From Notospermus geniculatus (taxonomy: Eukaryota; Nemertea; Pilidiophora; Heteronemertea; Lineidae), in assembly GCA_002633025.1 (NCBI GenBank), contig NMRB01000854.1, forward strand, positions 9,655-73,654: a stretch of 64,000 bases of DNA, written 5' to 3'. A program made the position numbers and the translations under genes. Under the pieces are notes generated by a model that had not been told where the DNA came from, made no database searches, and worked only from the letters and a program-made list of their open reading frames with translations. Positions 9,061 to 20,345 of the stretch are shown piece by piece. Position 1 is the stretch's first letter, and every line of letters starts with the position of its first letter.

Positions 9061-12000
9061 TGTTATGCGCGCTTCTTGTGTACATCGCAGCGTTCTTTCG
9101 CCACCGGCCAGCGCCGGGGCATTGCCTGGTGAACCTGAGCGTGAGGTTGCCGGTGTGTAGGCCTAGGGCCAAGGCCTTTTTTACTCTATTACAAGGAGAA
9201 ATTAACAAGCAAGCTTAATAGCGATCTTAGATTAAGATTATAAATTAGGCTATAGATCATCAAAATGAGATTCATGTCTCTTTGACCATTCATTGCATTA
9301 TGAGCATAGGTAGGCCCAGGCCTAGGCCTATGCCTATCTTGAAATTCACAGACAACGGCATATTATTTAAAAGTTTAACACCTACCGGTAGGGCCTCCAC
9401 GGGCCCCACCAACGCATGCAACGGCAACGCCGCATCCACACAAAGCCATGTTAGACCTAGGCCTACCGGTAGGGCCTAGCCTACTTGGATTATAAGATAC
9501 CGCCAAGAAAGACAAGTCGATTGACGTATGTTTCATCAAAATCGGGCCAGGCGTTGCGGAGCTATCGTTGATAAACCTCGCGCCAATCGGAACTGGAATG
9601 GAGAGTAGGCCTGGGGCAGGCCGGCTAGGCCTACACGGTCATGACGGTCATGACGGTAGCCTAGGGCCTATGATTTTTCTTAGCACTGGCCTAGGCCTAC
9701 TTTGGATGATCAAGTGGTGTGATTGGAATACTGTACCGGTACATCCATTTTTCTCACCTGATCGAATGGAGATACCCCAGCAACAAAGTCAAAGAATCAT
9801 TTCAGGCACATTTTGATGCCAAAAAAGCGACAGCTCCCGACTCGCCACAGACAGAATACGCAATGACGCCGCTTGCGGGTGCACAAGTGACGTCAGCGCG
9901 CTTTGCATCGTGTGCCGCTGGGGACGGTGTCCAAATTAATTACTACCGGCCTGTACAAATTTTGAGGGGCCATCTCCACTGGGTTAGGGCCAGGCCTACA
10001 AGGAAGTATGTAGCAATATCCAATATAAAATTCGAACATTTGGGGATAGGGATGCGCCCTTGCCCGCGTTCAAGCAGATGAAATAATTTGTGGTGTGTTA
10101 TATTTGGGGGGTCTGGTAGTAGGCTAGTCTCGCTTGGCCAGACGCTACGGGCTGGCTTACTCGAAAATACGGAATCTCTATTCCGCGGAATGGCGGAATT
10201 AACCTCGTTCTCAGGCAATACGTGAATAAATATAGCTACAAAATACACAGCACTTATCCAGTGTAGTCCTGGATACGAGGTTGAAAACTGGTGTCTCAGG
10301 GAGCATTCCATTATCCTCTGTGTACCGTCGTTGCTAAGGTGAATCGGTTGGCGTAGCCTAGAAGCACAGCGTCAATCATTGTCAACACCATTGGTGATGA
10401 CGTCAAAACGTCGTGCCGTGAAGTTTTGGCGACGTCGTCAGTCAGATCATGGAGGTATAAAATAAATAAATAAATAAAATAAAATAATCTTATTTTATAC
10501 CTCCATGGTCAGATTTAGGTCGGATTGCAGTATTCTACACAGGCCGTATGGATTATTCGCTTTGTTTACCCCGGTTTTCAAACCAATCATCCAGCTACTA
10601 TCCATCAAGAACTAAAGAGAGGTAGGTGACTGTTGAATTTTCGTTCGTCAGTGGTTTGTACGCCAAACTGAAACTTTGAATCGAGAACAAAATACAGCCA
10701 TCAGACGGCTGACGGAACTGCTATAGATCAGTTTAAACTAGGTCATCGTCATGGAGATTTCTGGGAAGCACATGCATGCCAGTAGCCGTTTCTATGACTT
10801 CATGACTTGTTTTGACCGACGGAGGTGAATTTTTTAATGGCTTTCAACAAAGGATTGCCGCAGGATCGCACGATTTGGCTGTTTTTGGTTCAGGCTGGTT
10901 TTTCGTTCATACGTGTGAGTCAGTAGGCCTATTTCAAATCGTTACCAACATGAAAATCAGGCGATATGAAAAACATTCGCCCTTCCGGTCGCCGTGTATG
11001 GCGATGCACGTGACCGAGGATCGGGAATTAGGCCTGCGGTAGGCCTAACTCCATTCTTCACTCGCCCCCTCGCACCTGAGAGCGAGGAAACCAGTGAAGT
11101 TTCCTTTCCCCTACTCGAACCACACCCTTTCAATTAAGGTTTGCCCTGTTGAAATAGCGAAGAACATCGCGAAAAATGCTGCCGATTGGCAAGATCCTTC
11201 GTTAAGGTGGCGGGGGAGATAGTGAACGCATCCAGTTGAGGTCCATTTGAAATTTAATCGCACGAATGTGTTACGACCGTAGTTTATTTTGCCAACGAAA
11301 TTTGTGAGTTTATGTATTGTTTCAGATCCCCGAATTGAAAAACTGCACAATAATTAACTGATTATGTAACTTTATTCATGAACAATGCAAGTCCCAGATG
11401 AAGTTTTCAGAGGCGATAACGGGTAGAGCCGGCTCCAATTGACCGGATTTTAGGTAGTGATGGATGCAGCATGGTGAGGTCTATGGTCGTTCCAGGCCCG
11501 ATTTTTCAAAATTGAAATAACTAATTAGCAATTGCTTAATTAGTGGCATGAAAAAGGTCAAAACAGAAAATTGAATAATTTTGGGTGTTTTCGCCTGAAA
11601 TTCAAAAATCGGGGCTGGAACGGCCTTAGAAGAAGTTTTTTCCAGATCATATTCTAAATCAGATTGACCATCGATCCACGCACAAAAAAGAAATCGCTCG
11701 TGAAAATTTGTGAGAAAGTCCGCAACTTTCCCCGCGAGCCCTTTGTTATGGTAATGAAGAACGCCGTGTGGAGTTGGTCACGTTCGGATAAAGTCTGTTC
11801 AAAAATCATCGACGACATAGAGCTATTGTTAGGGAACGGCGTGGCCTAATGGAAAGAGGTATTGCACAATACCATCCCGGGCGTAACATGCCTAAGAACT
11901 ATACTTGCCAAATATTGAAACAGGCTATGATTGTGACCGACTGCGGTTGAGCCCATGAATAAATTCATTCAAATCATTTCCATATTCAGCGGGAAAATAC

Positions 12001-12118
12001 GCCGGGCTAGTCACCCCCGCCACCTTAACCAATGAAAACACACTGCATGGCTTCCGTGTTGACAGTCAAAACGGCAAACTGCGCATGCGCGATTTATCCA
12101 CGGCAATGACCTAATTAC
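9061..12118. other. Interior of 11.8-kb element, no gene recognised
   Basis: The only structures seen are an AGGCCTA-rich stretch (9300-9480), a hairpin (10447-10512) and short unconvincing open frames. The region 11830-11900 has a weak tRNA A-box-like word (GTGGCCTAATGG) without a matching B-box. Confidence 0.4.
10447..10512. repeat. Short hairpin element with ATGGAGGTATAAAATAA arms
   Basis: ATGGAGGTATAAAATAA is followed by an AAATA simple repeat and then the inverted arm TTATTTTATACCTCCAT. It is a tiny palindromic MITE-like sequence. Confidence 0.6.
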
Positions 12119-12549
12119 AAAGTTAAACCTCATCTACTAGGCACAGTTTGATCACACCTTTTTTAAGTGTCCGGAGACCATGGTATTTTTTCAGTGAAAT
12201 GTGGCCCAAAACTGTCGTGAATATTCAGATTACAAGTTTTTGGTATGGCCACCGGCTAGGCAGGCAGGGATAGTATTGAAGACCGAAGGCAGTCAAACTG
12301 GACATGTGCAGGAGGTTGGTTAGGCCAATGATCCTCTTTTATATCATGATATATGAACGCATATTTCGATGACGTTTTTTCACATTATCCTAGCCAGCAC
12401 AGGGCGTCATAGCATGTACTTCATGTACCGGTAGCCCCTACAGATGTATAGATTTCGGGACAATCTAAAAAACAACGGGAATAATGCATGCTCCCATTCC
12501 GTCTGTTCCGCGGAATGTTCATTCCGTTCCGCATTATCGAGTAAGCCCT
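12119..12549. repeat. Dispersed duplicate A (partner 13768-14152)
   Basis: A 430-bp stretch starting AAGTTAAACCTCATCTA and ending GTTCCGCATTATCGAGTAAGC recurs in direct orientation at 13768-14152. The copies differ by small deletions and substitutions. No coding function is evident. Confidence 0.8.
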
Positions 12550-13087
12550 ACGGGCTCACCCCTTCGGTAAATCACACTCCGCGTCTGGCTCTTTTAGAAG
12601 ACCGCGTGGTGGCAGCACGGGTCCTTGGCTTTTCCCAACCTCGTTCGCTTTCTGACAATATGGCGAGTGGTCCAAGGTTGTCTGAGCGAACTATACCCCT
12701 GGGGACGAGGTTGGGTTTTTCCTGGAAGTAATTTTCCGCGGGAATTATGCGTGAGAAAGCGTGGTGATTGGCTGGAGCCCAGTGGAGTGCCATCTAGTGG
12801 TGTTACCGGCTTTTGAGCCCCAAATGTGCCAGTGTGTAGGAGACCGGGACGTCGGATACACACTGGGGCCGAGTGTAGTAGTAGGCGCGCCAAGCAGCAG
12901 ATTTGTGAGTCTTGTGTCACCGTGTCACTTCACAGTGTAGTGTACGTCTGTGAGTGCAATATTTCAAGGCTGTCATCATTTCAACTGACTGATCCTAACG
13001 GTGATGAAATGGGCGAGCGCCATGAAACCCTGAAAACCTCATGATGTCATTTTGATTCCTGACAAACCTACCACTGCTACACCCCTT

Positions 13088-13232
13088 ACAAAAATGTACC
13101 ACGTGTAAATGACATTACCATGTCGTAATGGGCGAATTTTACACCAAAAATGTGCACTTTTACACATTTTTGGTAAATTTCGCCCATTACCACGTGGTAA
13201 TGTTATTTACACGTGGCACATTTTTGCCACTC
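13088..13232. mobile_element. Near-perfect 145-bp palindrome (hairpin MITE)
   Basis: Arms of about 70 bp: AAAAATGTACCACGTGTAAA on the left returns inverted as TTTACACGTGGCACATTTTT, with GTAATGGGCGAATTTTAC matched in the middle. The transcript or single strand would fold into one long hairpin. Confidence 0.75.
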
Positions 13233-13333
13233 ATATCAGCAGATTTGGTAAGTTCATCACAGAGAGTGAAGCGCCTCCATCCATCTGAAAAGCTCATCCG
13301 TTTAGCCAGTTTTGGGCCTAGTAAGATACTCAC

Positions 13334-13387
13334 CAGTAATCTCAGTTGCTCTTTCGTGAGAACCTTTTCTGTTGCATCCAGTTTGGT
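13334..13387 (-). CDS. 54-nt coiled-coil-like exon, probable part of the TRIM-like gene
   Basis: The exon is bounded by the acceptor TTGATTCTTACAG and the donor CTG|GTGAGTATC. It has exactly 18 codons, open in phase 0, and its product (KLDATEKVLTKEQLRLL) has the heptad-like, charged pattern of a coiled coil. Strand, phase and position (about 4.9 kb upstream of the propeller exon) suit the coiled-coil linker of a TRIM-like protein. It is too short to identify alone. Confidence 0.4.
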
Positions 13388-13469
13388 CTGTAAGAATCAA
13401 ATATTAAAAAAACCTGTACAGTAAGGAACAGTTCGTGAACGGTTACTTGGAGAGTCCTCTGCCTTACAA

Positions 13470-13692
13470 CAATGAGGAGGTCGCCTAATTTTTTCTACCA
13501 TTTGATGGCGCTGCCACCGTATCCACTTTTCCACTGTGACGTCGTACGGAACGTCAACGTCACACTGCCGTGACGTTGTGGCTTCATGCTCGCACCTCAC
13601 ATTGCCACGGAGATTACGTCCTGAAGACAATGAAAAGGCCTGATACGGTCGCAGCGACATCTTTCCGTGGAGAAAAGGCGACCTCCTCATTG
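13470..13692. mobile_element. MITE with CAATGAGGAGGTCGCCT ends
   Basis: The 17-bp end CAATGAGGAGGTCGCCT is repeated inverted at 13676-13692. No confident target duplication and no coding capacity; the open frame on minus across it has no recognisable domain. Confidence 0.65.
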
Positions 13693-13767
13693 ATATTATA
13701 TCACGCTGCTGGAGGTGGAGCAACCTGAATCTTAATCTGGGCTAAACAGTTTCAAATCATTTGGAAA

Positions 13768-14152
13768 TAATAAGTTAAACCTCATCTAGGCACAGTTTGA
13801 TCACACCTTTTTTAAGTGTCCGGAGACCATGGTATTTTTTCAGTGAAAGGTGGCCCAAATACAAATTTTTGGTATGGCCAACGGCTAGGCAGGCAGGGAT
13901 ACCGAAAGCAGTCAAACTGGACATGTGCAGGAGGTTGGTTTTAGGCCAATGATTCTCTTTTATATCATAATATATGAACGCATATTTCGATGACGTTTTT
14001 TCAAAATGGTAGCCAGCACAGGCGTCGTAGCATGTTCTTCTAGTACGGATGTATAGATTTTGGGACAATCTAAAAAACAACGGGAATAATGCATGCTCCC
14101 ATTCCGTCTGTTCCGCGGAATGTTCATTCCGTTCCGCATTATCGAGTAAGCC
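13768..14152. repeat. Dispersed duplicate B (partner 12119-12549)
   Basis: Second copy of the 12119 sequence, shortened by several internal deletions relative to copy A. Confidence 0.8.
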
Positions 14153-14296
14153 GTCTCTGTGTGTCTATAGTTCATTGAATAGTCACTAGATGGCTCCACG
14201 GCATTTGAATTGAAATGGACAAAAAGTGCAATAACTAACTTATTATTCGACGGATCACCGCCAAATTTGTATCATAGGTACATCTAATGCAGATAC

Positions 14297-15012
14297 ATGA
14301 CATATTTTACGGGTTTTCAAGTTGAACAACGTTTATCGGTCACCCAGGTCAAAGTTCCATTTTCCAAAATTGCTACCTCGCAGCGGTCTGTGAAGTCCGA
14401 TCACGCTGAAATTTGCTGTACACATGAAGGCTACAAAAAACATACTTGTTCAACTTCAGAACATTCTAGCTCTAGTAGTTAACGAGCTTTGGGCCAACAC
14501 CCGATTTCCAGGAAAGCCACCTGGTGGCCGTATTTGAAGTCCGATCGAAGTCCGATTAAAGTCCGAAATCCGCTACAGACATAGAGGGTACCTAGATACA
14601 TCACCACACCTAATTTGAACAATCCAGGATAAATAGCCACGAAACATGCTGCCCGACGATGAAATTTCGAACTTTGACCTCTGTGACCTTGAAAATTACG
14701 TCAAATCAAAAACCCGGGGATATGTCGTGTATCCTCATAAGATGTACCTACGATAAAAATTTGGTAACGATCCGATCAACAGTTAAGGCGAAACTGCATT
14801 TTAAAGGTTTTCGGTTCATCCCCCCTGATGGCCAAGCCAGGAATCAGATCGGACCGAAACTTGGTGTCTGAGGTCATGTCACCTAGTGACACATATGTAC
14901 CAAGTTTGGTGCCAATAGGCCCAGCGGTTACGAAACGTGCCCTGCTAACGGACGCCGACGACGACCGACGACGGACGCCGCGTGACGACTATAGCTCACA
15001 GGTGAGCTAAAA
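14297..15012 (+). repeat. Dispersed repeat ending in AGCTCACAGGTGAGCTAAA
   Basis: Contains CTTTGACCTCTGTGACCTTG, GATAAAAATTTGG, ACGAAACGTGCCCTGCTAAC and a run of GACGACG words before AGCTCACAGGTGAGCT. The same family recurs at 35560-35840 (part) and 55040-55870. These words are typical of a repeat common in marine invertebrates; its superfamily is not certain. Confidence 0.65.
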
Positions 15013-15289
15013 ATGGGAAAAAAGTTTTTCCCATTGAAAAAAACGAGGAGTTAAATGTTCTGTTTTATAAATGTATAAGATTCTTGCTTACTATAGGCAC
15101 TAATCATTTCTGATGGTGGTTGCAGTTGGTCTGCAATTATGAGCGAGAATATCATACTAAAAGTTTTTTTATGGTAAAACCAAATACCTGACAAAACAGA
15201 AAGCATACACTTTCGGAGAAGTCCCTTCACAAGTCAAAATCTGAGTCTTGACAAACTTTACTGTTTTCAAGCATTTTACATGGTTCCCT

Positions 15290-15614
15290 CTGTGGTTTTA
15301 TGGTGGAATACCATACATCAGAACACATAGAAAGGGTATAAACCATAGAATAACGCAACATTATCATACCATAAAAAGATTACCATAGAAATTGATGTAC
15401 CATAAAGTTCTTATGGTATCATATTGGTACCATAGAAAAAGTACCATACACTGTTTCAAAACACCATAGACAAGCACCATAGAAAATCTATGGTAATTGT
15501 CTATGGTATTCTCTATGGTATATCCTTTGGTATCGCATGTTTTATCGATCGAAACACCAAGTTTTTCTTCGAAATACCGGGTTTCTTTAATAAGTGTTCA
15601 AACGGCTTGCCGTA
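15290..15614. repeat. Right arm: ACCATAGAAAA units, then GAAATACC units and TIR
   Basis: Successive ACCATAGA words in several variants fill 15300-15535. After them come CGAAACACCAAG and GAAATACCGGG words and the inverted terminal repeat CAAACGGCTTGCC. This order mirrors the left arm at 3834-5525. Confidence 0.7.
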
Positions 15615-15620
15615 TCCTTT

Positions 15621-16105
15621 CACATTTAGCAAAAATGCATACATTCGGCTTCATGCAGTATGAAAATCAGGTTATATTTCCTACCTCCTGAGCTGTTAGA
15701 TAATCAACCTCTCACTGCTTCTGCATGCTGCTGAAGTCTACGAGGCCCTGTTCCTTGTTGCTGATTCTGATGACGTTTTTCAATAACTCACCCGCAATAC
15801 AGGAGACAGGTGTAAAGTTTTTCAGTGTTTCCGTGTGTCAGTGTTCCCCCTATTGTTCTGGAAACACTGGCAGATAGATCGACACGTTTCTCTGTGTGTC
15901 CTCCATTGTCGAGTCGCGGCTTATTCCGTCAGACAATAGCAGGGGAACACTCGCAGATGAAGCACGCTCAAAAATGTTACACCGGTGATAAATATCAAAT
16001 AACCATTTAATAACCTGGCATATACCTCAGAAAAAATCAAAACGTATCCAAGCCCGGGAGGTATTTTTATCCAGCATCATGTATCGCCCCAACGCAAATG
16101 CTGTT
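15621..16105. repeat. Receptor-locus flank, paralogous to 32165-32460
   Basis: Aligns with the region upstream of receptor copies 2 and 3 (GATAATCAA, TGATTCTGATGACGTTTTT, AAGCCCGG.AGGTA, TTTTATCC.AGCATCA). It continues the paralogy that is interrupted at 3834 by the large element. Conservation is patchy. Confidence 0.55.
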
Positions 16106-16154
16106 TTTTTTTGTTGCTGTAACTCTTGTACAGTGATGGTTGAGTCAGCGACAT

Positions 16155-16380
16155 TGGGTGATTTCAAAGTAGGTGTTAACACCGGGTGTAAACACCAACA
16201 CCAACACTAACACCCAAGTTAACATCAGAAATAAACTGCTCCCTCAGTGTTAGTGTTAACAACAGGTGTTAGTGTGATCTCGGTTTATAAACCGGTGTTA
16301 GTGTTCCAGGTGGTGTACGTGTTAACACTGACCTCAATATCAAGGCAGTGTTATCTTCGCTGTGATTTCAATGGGATTTC
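16155..16380. repeat. GTGTTA-rich palindromic stretch
   Basis: GTGTTAACAC, GGTGTTAGTG and complements repeat many times. It starts with TTGGGTGATTTCAAAGT, also seen at 45363-45380, so it may be a diverged MITE of the same family with an expanded core. Confidence 0.5.
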
Positions 16381-16921
16381 CATTCCGACTAAGGAAGTCT
16401 CTGAAAGAAATATGTTTTTTATTCCTTTCCAAGAGGTTGTTGGTGTGATAAAGTTAGAGGTCCAAACGGTGTTAGACAAGCTGCTTCAAACACAGAGCCA
16501 CCAGAGAAACAAGGGTATACCAAAGAGCCAAATTTGTAAATTTATGTCAAGAAATGGTGTCTCCAAAAGCAGGCATGGAAATACATGTAGTTTTAATTAA
16601 GTTTGCACTGCGCATCATAATCTATGAAGTGCAGAGATCCTGAATATGCACGAAGTACAAAGTCAGCATGCACCACTTATGCATGATAAAACAATGGCCC
16701 ACTTTTGTGCAAATGTAGAGGTCCACTCGTACAAATATGTGGTACAAACGAACAACCAAAATGTAGTTAGGTCTTTAATGTATGTGCTGCTACCCTTCAA
16801 CTTGGCTGTATCACAGCGAAAAGGCAAAAAATCAACCATGAAGTTGTTGAGTTAGGGGAATTCCAGACACTAATTGGAGGCAGCCATGTTGGGGAACTAC
16901 TTTTGACCCAGTTCTAAAAAT

Positions 16922-17028
16922 ATGCATGTGCATGGTGGGTTGGACGCCAGTAAGTACATGAAAAGTGTACCGGTACTTGAAATTTGAAATTTGGTACTTA
17001 CTGGCGTCCAACCCGCCATGCACATGCA
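16922..17028. mobile_element. 107-bp palindrome with GCATGTGCATGG arms
   Basis: GCATGTGCATGGTGGGTTGG plus ACGCCAGTAAGTAC on the left is matched inverted on the right, with a short AAATTTGAAATTT centre. It is a hairpin MITE. Confidence 0.7.
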
Positions 17029-18776
17029 TTGTATGTGATTGTGTGGTAGCTTTAAGGACGTTGTGGCTCCGCGCCTTGCGACTCTACTCCGTCAGCCTGT
17101 GGCTGATGGTGACCGCCCCCCCCCCCTATTCCAAAATCCTGGATCCGCCCCTGTATCTGAGTCACCCTGGAAAAGGCATATGTGGACAAGAAACCACACT
17201 TTTTGACAGAGAACATTATAATGTGAGAAAAATTGGGGAAAATTTTTTTGGAACAAATATTTTTTGAACAAAAATTTTTGAAAAAAAATTGAGGCGGCGA
17301 GAAAATTCGAGGCGGGCGCTGATGCTAAACTAAAGTTTTTTTTTATGTGGCCTTATACCAGTGGCTGGTAAGCAGATACACAGTAGGACTCATGTGAGCC
17401 TATACCATGAATCCAGGTCATCTTGGCAGATTTGAGTCCCTTGATTATCGAATTCTGACGACGTCTTGAAGTGCCAGCAGTAACAAACCAATAAATGTGC
17501 CCGGCGATATCTATCGGATTGACGTAATCACACACCTGGTACTGACAATGTTAGTCTATACGTACAACACTATGTTAGTGATGTTAAAGATAATGTATCA
17601 CGGATATTTTCGCGGGCCACGAAATTCATTGTTTATTTACATTTTGTTTGTTTATGTCCAGGCTTTCTTCGTCTTATGAGCAAATTGTTGGTGGCATGCC
17701 CCTCTAGAAATTCTAGGGGATTCCAAAAGTATTCATTTTGGTGGGTTGGCATGTCCCAAAAGTCCAAAATAACATAATGTAAACATTCATGTTTACAAAC
17801 ATTTAATGTAAACAATGAAGTCGTGATATATTATCATTATATATTATCTCATTCTTCTTCTTCAAATGTTCTTAATTCTATAAATAATGTTTTATGCAGG
17901 ATTTTATATAGTTGAAAGCGCCCAGAAATACATAGTATGTTGGGCGCTATACAAATGGTATTAATAATAATAATAATAATAATTAACGCTCAGTACCGGT
18001 ACCGATCCGCGATATTTATACTAGATATCTAGTAGATTAACACCAGCGCTACACACCGTTTTGCCTGGCACTGTCCTCTTTCGGCCGATATATATGATCT
18101 CTCGTTCTTTTTTCTGCCAGCCCCCATGCGCACGTTTTAGGACTGGTGGCATTATTGGGTGGGCGATACGGGTGTTATGCCTACATCTCATAGTGTTTCT
18201 GTGTGTTAGTGTGTCCCTTATTTTTTGGAAACACATCGTCATCATCATCATCATCACGCAGTCCTAGATCTACATATTCTAAAGGCCCATGCGTCCCCTA
18301 TTGTCAAGTCATTTTCAAGTCGCGCCTAATATTCACCTTATTCCGTGTCACACCGCTAGCTTTAGCGCCACCATGCAGGTGGCCACGGCAGGGTCATGAA
18401 GGTAGGCATATTAGCCTAGAGTCTGGGGGTATGCAGTCGGCAGTTGCCCCCCCCTCGAGTACGTCAACCCCAAAAAACTGATAGGCTTTTGCCCTCCCCC
18501 GGACCAAATGAGTTAAAATAGGTAGACCTCTAGGCCTCCAGTCCTGCACGGGCAGGCCCTACACTGATTTTGTCGTTATAATCACAAGCAAGAAGTATCG
18601 GAGCTGTGTAGCAGCGGAAAAAGTCCTTGGGATAAAAGTCCTCAATACAAAGCCCATGCATTGTCAATGGTTATGGTCCGAATTAGCGATAAATTCATTA
18701 AGAATGGCAGGCAGCCGTATCCCATTGCAATCAGGGCGCAAGGCGCCTAAGAAGGATGAAGGACCTCAATGGGGGC

Positions 18777-18825
18777 TACTGACAACGTATACCACACGGG
18801 TCCTGTGCGGTATACGTTGTCAGTA
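18777..18825. repeat. Perfect 16-bp-arm hairpin
   Basis: ACTGACAACGTATACC, a 17-bp loop containing its own CACGGGTCCTGTG dyad, then GGTATACGTTGTCAGT. No T-run follows, and it lies close to a long G-run and gap. Confidence 0.7.
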
Positions 18826-18878
18826 ACCCAACTTTGAGGGGCAGGCCCCTCGAGGCCCTTCGCACCGGACATTGATTC

Positions 18879-19043
18879 CCGGGGGGGGGGGGGGGGGGGG
18901 GTNNNNNNNNNNNNNNNNNNNNNNNNNNNNNNNNNNNNNNNNNNNNNNNNNNNNNNNNNNNNNNNNNNNNNNNNNNNNNNNNNNNNNNNNNNNNNNNNNN
19001 NNNNNNNNNNNNNNNNNNNNNNNNNNNNNNNNNNNNNNNNNNN
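18879..19043. other. Poly-G run and assembly gap
   Basis: A run of about 21 G is followed by 141 N. Open frames that cross the N block are not real. The G-run probably stopped the read or assembly. Confidence 0.95.
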
Positions 19044-19169
19044 ATTGTGTTATCAACCATGCAGTGTTTGCACATTTCAGTATTTTGGTTCTGTAACTCC
19101 AATGCAAACGATTGCTTATGAGAATGTAGGCCCCTACGAACTTACTTAAATTGGTTTATCGATTGAGTT

Positions 19170-19875
19170 TCAAGATAACTGACCCAAACATGACGTGAAA
19201 ACTTTTTTTGTGTCATTCCTGAACCTCTGTCCACCACCTAAAATATACATGTAAAAATTCACAGCATGATTTGCCTGAGAAAATGTTACCCCAGCCCAGT
19301 GTATGGTATCGGCACGTAAAAGCCAGTAGAGTTTGGTGAAGTCGTACACAGCAGTCACAGCTGGTATAGCAAACAAAATCTCATAAAGTGAGAACGGTGT
19401 GCACAGTATGAAGAAAGCCAATGAAACTAACAGAAGCATTTTTGTGAGTTCCTTGTTCTCCTCGCTGTCGTCTCTGTTTGTAATTGTCTTTCTTTTACTC
19501 GTCGCTTTACGAATGTTAATAAGGATTAGGACGTTTGAAATACCGATGACAAGAAAGGGAATAGTTGTCAGGGCTCCAAATTGGTAGATAGAAACTAACG
19601 TCTCCACAAAAGGATACGCCTTAACATCAATGCTGGCTGCCATTACGTTGGCTAAGTCAGACTCAACGATACGGATTGTGTAAGTAAAAAATAAATTGAC
19701 ATCGAAAGTTGCAGGAATCAGAGATAAGACAACCACTGTAGTCATTGCTCTATTGGGTGTGCAAAGTGACTTTGCCTTCAATGGAAACAAAACAACGATG
19801 ACACGGTCCACGGTCATGGCAGCCAGAGAGAGACGTGAGGCTTTTGGGAGTACGTACGCTAGGTACACCTCTACC
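19170..19875 (-). CDS. GPCR exon 2 (TM3-TM7), intact
   Basis: Encodes the second half of a class A receptor, 234 codons to the stop at 19170. In exon numbering: TM3 with TVDRVIVV (DRV at 23-25 in place of DRY), second loop PLKAKSLC, TM4 about 44-64, TM5 about 100-120, third loop with KATSKRKT, TM6 about 144-168, TM7 about 190-212 with NFYMY in place of NPxxY (proline lost), then GGGQRFRND. The acceptor ATCTATTTACAG|G at 19875 supplies one base, exactly completing the two bases left by the exon-1 type at 2502-2830. The matching exon 1 on the same strand is at 30896-31226, giving a protein of about 344 residues across an 11-kb intron. That exon 1 has a 2-base insertion, so the gene may be dead. 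The usual TM3 cysteine is not seen. Ligand unknown; likely a lineage-expanded peptide-type receptor. Confidence 0.75.
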
Positions 19876-20139
19876 CTGTAAATAGATATTAGCTGAATGT
19901 TACAGATTGAGAACGACGAATTTATACCCAGAAAACCAAATCTCATTATTATGTAATGGGCATTACACTACCATGACTATTGCGGTCAACCTGGCATTGG
20001 GCTTATTAATATGTCTGGATACATATTTGTGAGGTTTCGCAAATCTGACGAAAGACGAAGTACGAAATACGAAATTGGACTTCGTTTCCAGGAGGTTTAC
20101 AATAAATTTCAGGAGATGAATGGTGCCACAAATATGGTG

Positions 20140-20345
20140 TCAGGACATTTGCCCCCCGGACATCTGCCCCCGGACTTCTGACAACTGCCCCCCCCGGACA
20201 TCTGCCCCCGTTGGGCGTTTGCCCCTTAGGACATCTGCCCCTGGCCAATTGCCCCCGGACATTAACCCCCTCATGACTTTTGCCCCCTGGGACTTCTACC
20301 ACCAGACATTTACCCCCGTAGGACTTAAGCCTCCCGGACATCTAN
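20140..20345. repeat. GGACATCTGCCCCC unit array (left)
   Basis: About ten units of 17-20 bp such as GGACATCTGCCCCC, GGACATTTGCCCCC and GGACTTCTGACAACTGCC follow each other with substitutions. One N at 20345. Confidence 0.75.

Larger units (their letters stand above)
3834..15614. mobile_element. 11.8-kb TIR element with layered arms, TSD TCCTTT, carrying TRIM-like exons
   Basis: Left end TATAGCAAGCCGTTTGTA, right end (inverted) TACGGCAAGCCGTTTGAA; similarity continues for about 75 bp through GAAACCC, GTATTTCGA and AAAAACTTGG words. The 6 bases TCCTTT occur immediately outside both ends (3828-3833 and 15615-15620). Moving inward, both arms show first GAAATACC-type units, then TATGGTAC/ACCATA-type units in opposite orientation. 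The flanks outside the element (2831-3335 and 15650-16100) are both matched by the paralogous locus near 31.2-32.46 kb, which has no such insertion. The interior holds TRIM-like exons, several MITEs and dispersed repeats. No transposase, polymerase or integrase was seen, so it would be non-autonomous. A chance 6-bp match or a product of two separate elements is the alternative. Confidence 0.6.
16381..19044. other. Intergenic stretch with small palindromes and a gap
   Basis: No gene recognised. It contains the hairpins listed separately, an AAT microsatellite (17965-17985), an element end rich in CCCCCCC followed by GGATCCGCCCCTG (17115-17155), and the assembly gap. Confidence 0.4.

Noticed and set aside
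11830-11905. Possible tRNA gene
   Set aside because: Only an A-box-like word is present; no B-box or cloverleaf could be drawn.
3834-15614. Polinton/Maverick identity for the 11.8-kb element
   Set aside because: Polintons also make 6-bp duplications, but no polymerase B, integrase, protease or capsid-like frame is visible and the ends do not start AG.
18776-19107. Open frames across the N block
   Set aside because: They consist of translated N and the adjacent G-run; not real coding sequence.
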